Assembly (NCBI GenBank): GCA_023391285.1
Contig: JAEWBF010000034.1
Coordinates: forward strand, 1-64,000
Source: Verrucomicrobiota bacterium
GTDB lineage: Bacteria > Verrucomicrobiota > Verrucomicrobiia > Opitutales > Opitutaceae
DNA: 64,000 nt
Direction: 5' to 3'
The stretch's first letter is position 1; every line of letters begins with the position of its first letter. Under the pieces are notes generated by a model, which had not been told where the DNA came from, did not search any database, and was given only the letters and a program-made list of their open reading frames with translations. This document shows, one piece after another, positions 56,607 to 64,000 of the stretch. A program made the position numbers and the translations under genes.

Positions 56607-59600
56607 CGGAAGCGGAAGGGACCTCGTCGGGCAGCGGCACGACGACGCGGATCGTGGTGCCGTGTCCGGGAGAACTGCGGAATTGAAGGTCGCCGGCGAT
56701 CTTTTTGGTGCGCGTGCGCAGACCGCGAAGTCCGAAGTGGTGAGTGCTTTTCGCAAGCACGGCTTGGGGATCGAAGCCCATGCCGTCATCGGTGACCTCG
56801 AGTGCGGCACATCCGGTGCGATATTCGAGTTCGACGGAGATGCGACGGGGTGCGGCGTGGCGGACGGCGTTGGTGATCGCTTCCTGCGCGATGCGCAGCA
56901 GATGGTGTTTGATCGTCGGCGGCAGGAGCACGGGCGTGCCCGTGACGTGGATCTCAATGGCAGCTGCGCCGGGATTGAGGAGCGCGGTGAGTTTGCGAAG
57001 GGCCTCGCCGAGTTCGGTGTCTTCGAGCAGCGGCGATTCCATGTCCCACACGGCGTGCTGCACCTCGTGGCGGGTGAACGAGACCATGTTGCGAGCGACG
57101 TTGAGCCGCGAACGAACGTCGTCGGCGAGCGAAGGAAGTTTAAGTGTGGCGTCGAGCTGGAGCATGAGTCCGCTGAGACCTTGCTGGAGGCTGTCGTGGA
57201 TTTCGCCGGCGAGACGGTCGCGCTCTGCGAGGGTGGCGGCGTGGCGCGTCTCGGCGTTGAGTCTTTCCATCGTCGCTTGTAGCTGACTGGTGCGTTCCTG
57301 AACGAGTTGCTCCAGGGCGGCGTTGCGATGGCGCGCGCGGTGTCCGGACCAGCGCACGATGCCGAACACCGCGCCGAAAAGCGCGAGACCATAGAGGCCG
57401 TAAGCGGGCCAGGTGCGGTGCCAGGGTGGAAAAATCTCGAAGTTGAAGGAAGCCGGAGACCCGACGGGCTTTTGATTCCCGACCATGCGCACTTCGATGT
57501 GGTAGCGGCCTTCGCGCAGCTCGGGAAAACTCAGGAACGAGCCGGACCCGAGCGGGGCCCACTCGCCCGTTTCGTTGAGCCGAAACTCGTAGAGCGGAGA
57601 GCGAGCCCAAGCGTAGCTGCCGGAAAAAAAGCGGAAGCTGAGATTGTTCTGGGAAAACGGCAGTTGGAGCGGCGCGGACGGCGAATCGGGAGCGAGCAGC
57701 TCGTCGTTGGTGCGTCCGTCCACCACGGAGACGAGCATGGGTTGACCGGGTGGCTGGGTCTCGACGGCATGACGCCGTTCGACGTGATAGAGCGAACGAC
57801 CGGCGGAAAACCAAACGTCATTGCCGGGGAGGAGGTGAACGACGGGGTATTGCGCGTTGATGAGGTCGAACGTGGAGCTGTCGATTTCGTAGTCGTTTCC
57901 GTTCGGAGTGAACGTGACCACGCCCTGGTCGTGAGTGGCCCAGAGCGTGCCGGATTCGTCTTTTTGCACGCGTATGATCCAATGCGGCGAGCGGTCGAGC
58001 AGTTGGCGCAGTGAAGGTGCATCGACGAAGGTTTCGGTGCGCTCGTCGAAGAAGAGGCGCGGGCCGGGCGGGCTGGAGAGGACAATCGTGTCGTCGACGA
58101 TTCCCACATTGAGCCAACGTGGTTCGGTCCAGGGGAAATCTTCAAAGATCCGGACCTTCAACGCGCCGCTTTCGAGGGACAACCGCCCGATGCGATTGGC
58201 ACCCAGCTCGATCCAGACGGAACGCTCGGCCGCGTGGACCACGGTGGGGAAACCCACGCCCGCGATGCGCGGCGCGCATTCCGACCACTGGCCGTCGGAC
58301 CAGCGCAGGACGGCGATCTGCTTTTCGCCGATGGCGAAGCAGAGATCGTCGCCGACCATGGCGAGGCTGGCGATGGAGGCCGTTTTTGCGACGTGCGTGT
58401 AAGTGCCGTCGGCGGCGAGGGAGAAAACGCCGTTCCCGTTGCCCACCAGCATGCGAGAACCCTTTGCAGCGAGGGCCCACGCCCCACCGGGAATCGGATG
58501 TTTCACCGGCGCGAAGTGGCTGGGCGTGTCAGGCGTCTCCGGCACGGCTTCGAGCAACTCGCCCGCCGAGGCGATGTAGAGGCGATCGTCGCAGCGAAGA
58601 ACCGTCGGCCAGGAAAGCGAAAGCCCGAGCCGCTGGCCGAAAGCGGTCACCGCGCTGTGGTAGAGCACCTTTTCGATGGAGTCGTCCGTGGCGACCCAGA
58701 GCACGCCGGGTTCGCGTGTAGCAATATCCGTGATACGGAGGTATTGCGGGGTGGTTAGCGCCGTGAGCAATTCGCCCTCGGGCGTGAAGATGAAGAGGCC
58801 TTTACCGTTGATGGCGACGGCGATGCCGCCGTCGACGAGGTGCGCGAGACCGAGCACGCGACCGGCGAGACGATACCGTTCCTGCACAGGCCAGGGCGTA
58901 GCGTGATGGCCATCGAAGGTGAAGAGGTCGCCGTTGCGCATGGCGATCAGCACGTGCGTCTCGTCGAACTCAGTCGCGTGATCGACCGCAACACCCGCGA
59001 TGGGAGTGCCCTCGATGCGGCGGAGCGTAGGGCTTGCGAGATCGATGTGATGAAGCGGCTGTCCGTGCGCTGACACGTAGACGTCGTCGCCGATCGCGAA
59101 GATCGTGCTGATGCCAGATAGATTGAAGTAGCGGGTTTGTTGTGACGCGAAGTCGTAGTAGACGACGCCATTCCAGCCGCTGAAATAGACGCCTTTGCTG
59201 GTGGCGAGGGCGTCGCTGAACGAAGTCGTGAGCGCCCACTTTGGTGCATCGGATGGCACCAGCGGATGTGCGCGAAGCCGGCCGTCCGCGGCGAGTTTTG
59301 CGATGCCCCACGAGCCTAAAGCGCTATAGTATGCGCGGCCATCAGGAGCTTGCACCACTTGGGCCATGTAGGCGCGGCGAGGCTCGTTCTTTACCGCGAG
59401 ATCGAGCCACACGGTGTCGTTCAACACGGCGTAGAAACCGGGATAAATCACAGCGAGCCGGCCGAAAGTATCGAAACCCAGGCGTGCTCCGCGCGGAATC
59501 TCCCCGACTTCTTCGAGTGGATACGAACGAGTGAAAGGAAGGCCGCGGACGTTCGGAACTGTCTGGGCGGCAGCGGGAGCAGGAGGCGTCACGGTGGCGC

Positions 59601-59796
59601 ATAGCGCAAACAGGAGCGCGCCAATGACGGCGCGACGGCGGGATGGACGTGGGCGCGGCGGAAAGCCGCAACGCGTGGGTCCACCGAACAAGTGGAGGTA
59701 TTCGTCCCAGCGCATCGATCGGGTTGACCAGCGTGGCACCGTGCGCGGACAGGTAAAGTCGTTTTGCCGGCGTGGACGGTCGCGTCCCGTATTCAT
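56584..59796 (-). CDS. Sensor histidine kinase with periplasmic two-component propeller (HisKA_3 type)
   Basis: The 1070-residue kinase has a signal or anchor segment (about residues 55-78, ALLFALCATVTPPAPAAAQ). A periplasmic beta-propeller of 'two-component regulator propeller' type follows (about 80-690), then a Y_Y_Y-like domain (about 700-780: LSFRFFSGSYAWARSPLYEF), one transmembrane helix (about 790-810) and a HisKA_3 domain with His in AGEIHDSLQQGLSG (about 867). The HATPase end has EAITNAVRHAAP and DDGMGFDP. It senses a periplasmic ligand, probably a carbohydrate given the neighbours. An alternative start is ATG 59715. It overlaps its response regulator gene by 23 bp. Confidence 0.93.
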   Translation of the reverse strand: MNTGRDRPRRQNDFTCPRTVPRWSTRSMRWDEYLHLFGGPTRCGFPPRPRPSRRRAVIGALLFALCATVTPPAPAAAQTVPNVRGLPFTRSYPLEEVGEIPRGARLGFDTFGRLAVIYPGFYAVLNDTVWLDLAVKNEPRRAYMAQVVQAPDGRAYYSALGSWGIAKLAADGRLRAHPLVPSDAPKWALTTSFSDALATSKGVYFSGWNGVVYYDFASQQTRYFNLSGISTIFAIGDDVYVSAHGQPLHHIDLASPTLRRIEGTPIAGVAVDHATEFDETHVLIAMRNGDLFTFDGHHATPWPVQERYRLAGRVLGLAHLVDGGIAVAINGKGLFIFTPEGELLTALTTPQYLRITDIATREPGVLWVATDDSIEKVLYHSAVTAFGQRLGLSLSWPTVLRCDDRLYIASAGELLEAVPETPDTPSHFAPVKHPIPGGAWALAAKGSRMLVGNGNGVFSLAADGTYTHVAKTASIASLAMVGDDLCFAIGEKQIAVLRWSDGQWSECAPRIAGVGFPTVVHAAERSVWIELGANRIGRLSLESGALKVRIFEDFPWTEPRWLNVGIVDDTIVLSSPPGPRLFFDERTETFVDAPSLRQLLDRSPHWIIRVQKDESGTLWATHDQGVVTFTPNGNDYEIDSSTFDLINAQYPVVHLLPGNDVWFSAGRSLYHVERRHAVETQPPGQPMLVSVVDGRTNDELLAPDSPSAPLQLPFSQNNLSFRFFSGSYAWARSPLYEFRLNETGEWAPLGSGSFLSFPELREGRYHIEVRMVGNQKPVGSPASFNFEIFPPWHRTWPAYGLYGLALFGAVFGIVRWSGHRARHRNAALEQLVQERTSQLQATMERLNAETRHAATLAERDRLAGEIHDSLQQGLSGLMLQLDATLKLPSLADDVRSRLNVARNMVSFTRHEVQHAVWDMESPLLEDTELGEALRKLTALLNPGAAAIEIHVTGTPVLLPPTIKHHLLRIAQEAITNAVRHAAPRRISVELEYRTGCAALEVTDDGMGFDPQAVLAKSTHHFGLRGLRTRTKKIAGDLQFRSSPGHGTTIRVVVPLPDEVPSASDASHDAS

Positions 59797-59838
59797 GAAT
59801 ACACGACGGCGCCGCGGGTCGCGGAGAGCTATGGCTTA

Positions 59839-59859
59839 GGTCATATCCGAGGTATGACC
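59839..59859. promoter_or_regulatory. Perfect inverted repeat upstream of the sensor kinase operon
   Basis: GGTCATA (59839-59845), a seven-base spacer TCCGAGG and TATGACC (59853-59859) form a perfect dyad whose centre lies about 53 bp upstream of the kinase ATG at 59796. A 7-7-7 dyad suits dimeric binding by a LuxR/NarL-type regulator, so autoregulation by the downstream-encoded regulator is a reasonable guess. A -35/-10 pair for the operon could not be assigned. Confidence 0.5.
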
Positions 59860-60001
59860 ACTGCTGGATTGAGATGATCGGAGGCGTGGATCGTGTTCCC
59901 TCTGCTGTTCCGCAGATCGCTTTGCGGGCAGTTCTGGCCGACTTCGACCCCACTGTGTTCCAGCAGGAGCGACGACGGACAGGTGCTCGACCTCACCAAT
60001 C

Positions 60002-60112
60002 ATGAAGAAACGAATTCAGACCGGGATCGCCTTCGCGGCGATTGCTGTGCTGCCGGCGAAGGGGCGTCGCGTCTTCTCAGTCCCAGGTTGGGACGAACAT
60101 TTTCTCGTTTGA
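60002..60112 (+). CDS. Short frame with signal-peptide-like start
   Basis: The 36-residue frame reads MKKRIQTGIAFAAIAVLPAK then GRRVFSVPGWDEHFLV. Its start looks like a secretion signal, and its TGA stop is only eight bases before a hairpin terminator. It may be a small secreted peptide, a truncated remnant of a larger exported protein (the other frame continues SQSQVGTNIFSFELNYHP), or a non-coding RNA. No family is recognised and no ribosome-binding site is evident. Confidence 0.25.
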   Translation: MKKRIQTGIAFAAIAVLPAKGRRVFSVPGWDEHFLV

Positions 60113-60120
60113 ATTGAATT

Positions 60121-60148
60121 ACCACCCGGCGGAACCGCGGGGTGGTTT
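60121..60148 (+). terminator. Terminator-like hairpin after the short frame
   Basis: ACCACCC (60121-60127) and GGGTGGT (60140-60146) pair, continued inward by GCGG/CCGC around AA with one mismatch, followed by TTTGC. The stem is long but the T-tract is short. Confidence 0.5.
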
Positions 60149-60297
60149 GCAGGGGCTAGTCAGCAAAGTAAGGGCGTCTCCGTTGGTTCCGGGGGCGCCC
60201 ATTCTTTTTGGGACTGAATCCAGAGGCGAGCAGAGAGGTTTGCCAACGGCTGGAGGTAGCCGAGTCGGGCAACTCTCGTTGTGATCCCAGGAGATTG

Positions 60298-60924
60298 TCA
60301 GGTTGATACGGATACGGGTTTGCGGGCGGCGAGTTGAACGACGGCGCTCAAGCCGCGGTGTCCCGGTTCCTCGTTGATGTCGCGGACCAACTCGCGTGCG
60401 ATCAAAAGCTCGAGGGCGGGGAACTCTTTTTGAAGATCGGCGCACCGAGCGAGAAGTTCGGGTTGGTCGATCGGCCCGCCGCTCCGATAGCGTGCCTGCT
60501 CGGGCGTGTAGGCTTCGAAGAGGAAAACACCGCGCGGGCGGAGACCAGCGGCGACGCGAGCATGGACTTGGCGGCGAAGCGCGGGCGGCAAATGCAGGAA
60601 CGTCGCGACGATCGCCGACCAAGTGTTGGGCTGGATCGCGAAATGCGCGAGATCCGCAACGATGGTCGTGAGATGCACATGGTGCGTGGCGGCGAGCTGG
60701 GTGGCTTTCGCCAGGCCGATGGCGGACTGGTCCATAGCGGTCACGGCATGGCCGCGCTGGGCGAAGAAGACCGCGTTGCGGCCTTCGCCTTCGGCGAGGC
60801 AAAGGACGGGGCCGGTTGGCACGAGCGGAGCGGAGGCGGCGACGAAGGCGTTGGGCGCGGTGCCGTAGAGGTATCCGGGGTGAGAATACCGAGAGTCCCA
60901 AAACGACGCGTCCATGTTCGCCAA
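60298..60924 (-). CDS. Class I SAM-dependent methyltransferase (TehB-like)
   Basis: The 208-residue enzyme has a Rossmann methyltransferase fold: motif I VLCLAEGEGRNAVFFAQRGH (E-x-G-x-G with an acid start, typical of the thiopurine/tellurite subgroup), motif II VTAMDQSAIGLAKA, and LRPRGVFLFEAYTPEQARYR. Substrates in this subgroup include tellurite and thiol or small-molecule acceptors; the actual substrate is unknown. The DUF899 gene is immediately upstream (11 bases between its stop and this ATG), so the two are cotranscribed. Confidence 0.92.
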   Translation of the reverse strand: MANMDASFWDSRYSHPGYLYGTAPNAFVAASAPLVPTGPVLCLAEGEGRNAVFFAQRGHAVTAMDQSAIGLAKATQLAATHHVHLTTIVADLAHFAIQPNTWSAIVATFLHLPPALRRQVHARVAAGLRPRGVFLFEAYTPEQARYRSGGPIDQPELLARCADLQKEFPALELLIARELVRDINEEPGHRGLSAVVQLAARKPVSVST

Positions 60925-60935
60925 CGGTTAGGGGG

Positions 60936-61694
60936 CTACGATGCAGCCGACTTGGACGAAGGGGTGGGGCAGCCGTAGGTAGGGCGTTGGGGCCAGCCGG
61001 CGGGGGAATCTTCCCAGTCCTCCTGGCGGCCGTAAGGGGTGACGTCGAGGAGGCTGTAGGCCTCGGTGAGGTTTTCGACGCCGCGGCCGTAGGTGGAGTA
61101 GGTGTGATACACGGCGTCGTCGAGGCGCAGGAAAACGCTAAGGCCGTGCGACTCGCCTTCTGTTTGGTTGGGTGTGCCGGTGGCGATCATCTCGTCGGCG
61201 GAGCGGTAGTTGTATTCGACGGGGCGAATCTTTGGATCGAGGGTGACGTGGAAGTCGTAGTTGAAGTCGCTGTCGAAGGAGGAAAACCAAGGACGATCCC
61301 AGCGACGTTGCTGGCGGTAGGATTCGAGTTTTGCGAAAGGCGCGCGCGAGATCAGAACGAAGCGGGTGTCGCGTTCGGCGAGAAGGGAAAGGTCGCCGAG
61401 AGCGTCGACGAAGCCGGTGCAGCCGGGGCAACCTTTTTCCCAGGCGGGATCGAACATGAAGTGATAGACGATCAGTTGCCGGCGGCCGTCGAAGAGTTCG
61501 ACGAGCCGGCGGGGGCCGGAGGCGCCGTGGAAGATGTAGTCTTTGTCGATGCGGACCATGGGTAATCGACGACGTTCGGCAGCGAGGCGGTCACGAAAGC
61601 GGGTGACCTCTTTTTCGCGTTGGAGGAGTTGGATCCGCTTTTCACGCCATTCGGCGCGGGTGGCGATCGGCGGGTGGGGGATTGTCGAGGACAT
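60936..61694 (-). CDS. DUF899-family thioredoxin-like protein
   Basis: The 252-residue protein matches DUF899: N-terminal EWREKRIQLLQREKEVTRFR, then DRLAAERRRLPMVRIDKDYI, LIVYHFMFDPAWEKGCPGCT with the thioredoxin-like CPGC pair, and GLSVFLRLDDAVYHTYSTYG. The family is widespread and its function unresolved; the CxxC site suggests redox chemistry. The ATG at 61694 starts MSSTIPHPP; the longer frame is shadow of the neighbouring gene. It lies in a likely operon with the methyltransferase gene downstream. Confidence 0.93.
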   Translation of the reverse strand: MSSTIPHPPIATRAEWREKRIQLLQREKEVTRFRDRLAAERRRLPMVRIDKDYIFHGASGPRRLVELFDGRRQLIVYHFMFDPAWEKGCPGCTGFVDALGDLSLLAERDTRFVLISRAPFAKLESYRQQRRWDRPWFSSFDSDFNYDFHVTLDPKIRPVEYNYRSADEMIATGTPNQTEGESHGLSVFLRLDDAVYHTYSTYGRGVENLTEAYSLLDVTPYGRQEDWEDSPAGWPQRPTYGCPTPSSKSAAS

Positions 61695-61810
61695 GGAATC
61701 GAAGTTTTTTCGAGTGACCTGCTGAATCGACGAACGACGAGTCGCCTGGCGGACACGGAGGCGAAGCATCGTCGGAAAGGTGAGTTGGTAGCTATGTTTG
61801 GCCTGCGAAG

Positions 61811-62194
61811 CTAAGGCGTGGGGTGCAAAAGGGGTGCGGCGGCGAGTTGGGCCTGGAGCTTTTTTGGAAGTTTCGCGACGACCCGATCGTAGCTTCGGCG
61901 GATGCGGCGTTCCAGTTCGGGCGCCGGCAGGGCGGCCAGATCGCTGACGCGAACCCAATGGCGTTTGGCGCAATACGGCGCCTGCGCGATACCGTCGATT
62001 TCGGTGAGCTCGTCGAATTCGTCCGGGGTGCATTTGAACACCACGCCATCGATCGTCTCGGCATCGAGCGCGAGGAGGAGGAACATTTTTCCTGCGACTT
62101 TGAACACGAGGCATTCGCCCCACTGCTTCACCACGGTGGCGTGGGGAAATGACAGCGCGTATTGGCGGAGGTCGGCGAGGCGCATGCCGCACAT
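61811..62194 (-). CDS. MmcQ/YjbR-family protein
   Basis: The 127-residue protein has the MmcQ/YjbR fold: RLADLRQYALSFPHATVVKQ, WGECLVFKVAGKMFLLLALD and APYCAKRHWVRVSDLAALPA, with the terminal SYDRVVAKLPKKLQAQL helix. The fold is CyaY-like and members are annotated as DNA-binding without firm proof. Either Met1 or Met4 may be the start. It sits between the esterase gene (64 bases upstream) and the DUF899 gene (116 bases downstream), all on the minus strand, possibly one unit. Confidence 0.92.
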   Translation of the reverse strand: MCGMRLADLRQYALSFPHATVVKQWGECLVFKVAGKMFLLLALDAETIDGVVFKCTPDEFDELTEIDGIAQAPYCAKRHWVRVSDLAALPAPELERRIRRSYDRVVAKLPKKLQAQLAAAPLLHPTP

Positions 62195-62258
62195 TGCGGC
62201 GATGCGCGTCGTGATTCAAGGAGCGGCCGTCGTCCTCGGGCGACGGCGCGGCGGGTGA

Positions 62259-63620
62259 TTAGCGGTTCGACATCGGCGCCGGATCGCGAGTCATCGCTAG
62301 GACGCGGTGGCGGAAGGCGGCGCTGAATTCGTCGATCGAGGCGTGGCCCATGTTGAGCTGGAGGTGCAGCTCTTTCGGCACGGTGATGACGTTGTAGGCG
62401 GCATACATGCTGGTGACGGGGCAGGTTTCGTCGTTGTAGCCCCAGGCAAGGCTGATGGGCGCGTGCAGGCGGCGGGCGAAGTTGACGACGTCGTAGTAAG
62501 ACGTGGTGCGGATGTTGGCTTCGGTCTGGTTTTCCTTGCGCGAGAGCGTGTGCGGCCAGCCGCCGGCACGACCATGGACGTAGCCCGTGACATCGCTGTA
62601 AGCGGGGTAGTTGGAAACGGTGCCGGTCACGCGGCGATCGAGCGCGGAGGTGACGATCGAGAGTTGTCCGCCCTGGCTGCCGCCGGCGACGACGAGGTTC
62701 TTGCCGTCCCAGTTTTCGTGTGTGGTGAGGAAGTCATTCGCACGCACGCAGCCGAGATAAACGCGCAGGTAGTAGTATTGCTCGGGATTATCGAGGTGGT
62801 AGGCGTTGTAGCTGCGCAGGGCGGCGGCGCGAAGGTCGTTGTAGAGGGCGTCGGGGAGATTGACGGGGATGCCGTGGATGCCGACCTCGAGCACGATGGC
62901 TCCTGTGGCGGCGAGTGAGGTATCACCCGGATAACGACGAACGCCGGCGCCGGGAACCTTGAGGATAGCGGGGTAGCGACCGGGCTTCGTGGGTTCGGCG
63001 AGCATGCCGTAGAAGCGCGTCGTGGAGCCGTCGGGGCCCCAGGTGTCGAGGCTGACGTGATAGACGTTGGCGTCGGGCGTGCACGATTCGGGCACGAGCG
63101 TTTTGGTGGCGCGAAGTGGAATCGCGGCGAGCGCTTCGAGGTGTTTGGCCCAGAAGGCGTCGAAGTCGGCGGGGTTGGTTTGCGTGGGCTGGATTTTTTC
63201 CGGGGCGAAGCCGGCGGTGGCGACGGCGCGGTAGGTTTTTCCGGGCGTTTCGAATTCGACGATGCAGCGGATGAAGCCGGGCTGGTTCAACGTGCCGCCG
63301 TCGATCCGCAGGCCGGTTGCGGGGACGGCGACGGGGGCTTGCGGGACTTCGAATTTTTCGGGACCGACGCGGTATTTGATCGTGGCGCCGTCGATCGGAT
63401 GGCCGTCGCTGCGGACGGAGATGTTGAACGTGACGCGTTCACCGGGAGCGTAGGTCCAGTCGGCGCGATCGGGCGCGACGACGATCTGCGGGGCGAGGAT
63501 GCGGGCGTCGGCGTGCGACGGGGTGGGGATTTCCGGCGCGGCGGCGTGCAGCGACCACGGAGCGCAGGCGAGCAACGAAGCGATGACGAGAACGAGGTGA
63601 GTGCGATGGGGTGATTTCAT
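62259..63620 (-). CDS. Secreted acetyl-xylan-esterase-type alpha/beta hydrolase (AXE1/CE7-like)
   Basis: The 453-residue protein has a signal peptide (about residues 8-26, LVLVIASLLACAPWSLHAA). An N-terminal beta-sandwich (about 30-130) is followed by an AXE1/CE7-type alpha/beta hydrolase domain: FDAFWAKHLEAL, FYGMLAEPTKPGRYPAILKV, the nucleophile elbow VVAGGSQGGQLSIVTSAL, and the later LAWGYNDETCP (Asp) and LNMGHASIDEF (His). It removes acetyl groups from xylo-oligosaccharides or related sugars, which fits the xylanase and SGNH genes nearby. The ATG at 63620 starts the signal peptide. It is divergent from the DUF5069 gene. Confidence 0.93.
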   Translation of the reverse strand: MKSPHRTHLVLVIASLLACAPWSLHAAAPEIPTPSHADARILAPQIVVAPDRADWTYAPGERVTFNISVRSDGHPIDGATIKYRVGPEKFEVPQAPVAVPATGLRIDGGTLNQPGFIRCIVEFETPGKTYRAVATAGFAPEKIQPTQTNPADFDAFWAKHLEALAAIPLRATKTLVPESCTPDANVYHVSLDTWGPDGSTTRFYGMLAEPTKPGRYPAILKVPGAGVRRYPGDTSLAATGAIVLEVGIHGIPVNLPDALYNDLRAAALRSYNAYHLDNPEQYYYLRVYLGCVRANDFLTTHENWDGKNLVVAGGSQGGQLSIVTSALDRRVTGTVSNYPAYSDVTGYVHGRAGGWPHTLSRKENQTEANIRTTSYYDVVNFARRLHAPISLAWGYNDETCPVTSMYAAYNVITVPKELHLQLNMGHASIDEFSAAFRHRVLAMTRDPAPMSNR

Positions 63621-63738
63621 GAATTCGAAAACAAGAAGCACGAAGCGAGTCGGTCGGCGAAAGAACGGCAAGCGGCGAAGCGAGTGTGGGGAAGGGAGCG
63701 GCTTTGACAGGTGCGGGAGAGAAGCGTCTGGTGACGGC

Positions 63739-64000
63739 ATGGAAACGCCGCGAAGCGCATACGACGAAGTGGGTGGCATCGTTTTTTTTGGGCGAATGCT
63801 GGACAAGATCCGGCTCAAGGCGGCGGGGACGTTGCCGGGTGGATACGCGACGGGGACGAAGAACTGGTTCGCGTTCGACTCGCGCTGCTGCCGGTTGCTC
63901 GGCGTGAAATATCCGGCGTTGCGGAAACGCGTGCTGGAGGGCGGATCGGATTTGGAGATTTTGAAGTGGGCGTTGCGCGAAGGACGGAAACCGGGCAAGG
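63739..64000 (+). CDS. DUF5069-family protein, 5' part, cut by the window end
   Basis: The frame from ATG 63739 runs open to the end of the window (87 complete codons). It reads METPRSAYDEVGGIVFFGRM, then LDKIRLKAAGTLPGGYATGT, FDSRCCRLLGVKYPALRKRV and EGGSDLEILKWALREGRKPG. This matches the family pattern 'PRS.yd.vGG...f.RmlDKiRl...G.lp...' and '.GsD.eiL.W'. The function of DUF5069 is unknown; proteins are small and cytoplasmic. The 3' end is missing here. Confidence 0.88.
   Translation, partial: METPRSAYDEVGGIVFFGRMLDKIRLKAAGTLPGGYATGTKNWFAFDSRCCRLLGVKYPALRKRVLEGGSDLEILKWALREGRKPGK

Larger units (their letters stand above)
59860..60297. other. Intergenic region with a possible short transcript, no firm gene
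   Basis: This 438-bp stretch between the sensor operon (minus, leftward) and the methyltransferase stop contains only the 36-codon frame at 60002 and a hairpin at 60121. The rest shows no coding signal, no clear promoter and no repeat. Longer frames (59893-60117 and 60042-60284) have unusual composition and no known domain. Confidence 0.4.

Noticed and set aside
59893..60117. A 74-codon frame upstream of the methyltransferase gene
   Set aside because: Cys/Arg/Ser-rich composition, no domain and no start signal. The shorter MKKRIQTGIAFA frame inside the region is the only plausible one and is itself weak.

Overview
The window looks like chromosomal DNA of a high-GC member of the Verrucomicrobiota, probably Opitutales/Opitutaceae. 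The evidence is the gene mix: Tat-exported Gfo/Idh/MocA oxidoreductase and sugar-phosphate isomerase-like proteins, DUF1080, a giant alpha-2-macroglobulin, ankyrin plus TonB_C, a KamA-like radical SAM protein, many secreted carbohydrate-active enzymes, weak or absent Shine-Dalgarno sequences, and an SPFxV...TLAGSR motif that I associate with TonB-dependent receptors of this group. The assignment rests on recognition, not a search. I see no rRNA, tRNA, CRISPR array, prophage or insertion sequence.

Layout. 1-15 kb: a PNPOx-like stress protein, a Tat-exported TIM-barrel protein, an LLM flavin oxidoreductase, a DUF1080/PHP-like fusion, pyrophosphate-dependent phosphofructokinase (pfp), a membrane-anchored unknown, a secreted beta-helix protein, an ankyrin/TonB_C protein, a SpoU methyltransferase, then a LacI regulator followed by a GH1 beta-glucosidase. 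14.7-20 kb (minus strand): a histidine kinase, a secreted coiled-coil protein and an NtrC-type regulator that may form one signalling unit, then a Tat-exported Gfo/Idh protein. 21-29.6 kb: a 1934-residue alpha-2-macroglobulin, a WYL regulator, an unknown and a rhomboid-like protein. 29.7-36 kb: a beta-propeller protein, an M13 peptidase, a DUF4142 protein, small proteins and an FG-GAP protein.

36-54 kb is rich in polysaccharide use: PL10-type pectate lyase, GH43, SGNH hydrolase, a sodium/solute symporter and a large CBM22(x3)-GH10-CBM9(x2) xylanase, with a hybrid histidine-kinase-type sensor, WrbA, a KefB-like antiporter and a KamA-like protein between them. 54-60 kb: cupin, Rnk-like protein, an aldo/keto-reductase homologue that has lost its catalytic tetrad, and a periplasmic-propeller sensor kinase overlapping its NarL-type regulator. 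60-64 kb: methyltransferase, DUF899, MmcQ/YjbR, an acetyl-xylan-esterase-type hydrolase and the start of a DUF5069 gene at the window edge.

Two features stand out. First, about fifteen intergenic hairpins have stems of different sequence but a shared flank (CCTAC, CCACC or CTCCA on the plus strand); in four minus-strand genes the flank itself contains the TAG stop codon. Second, the alpha-2-macroglobulin carries a TonB-receptor-like N-terminal motif exactly where its protease bait region should be.
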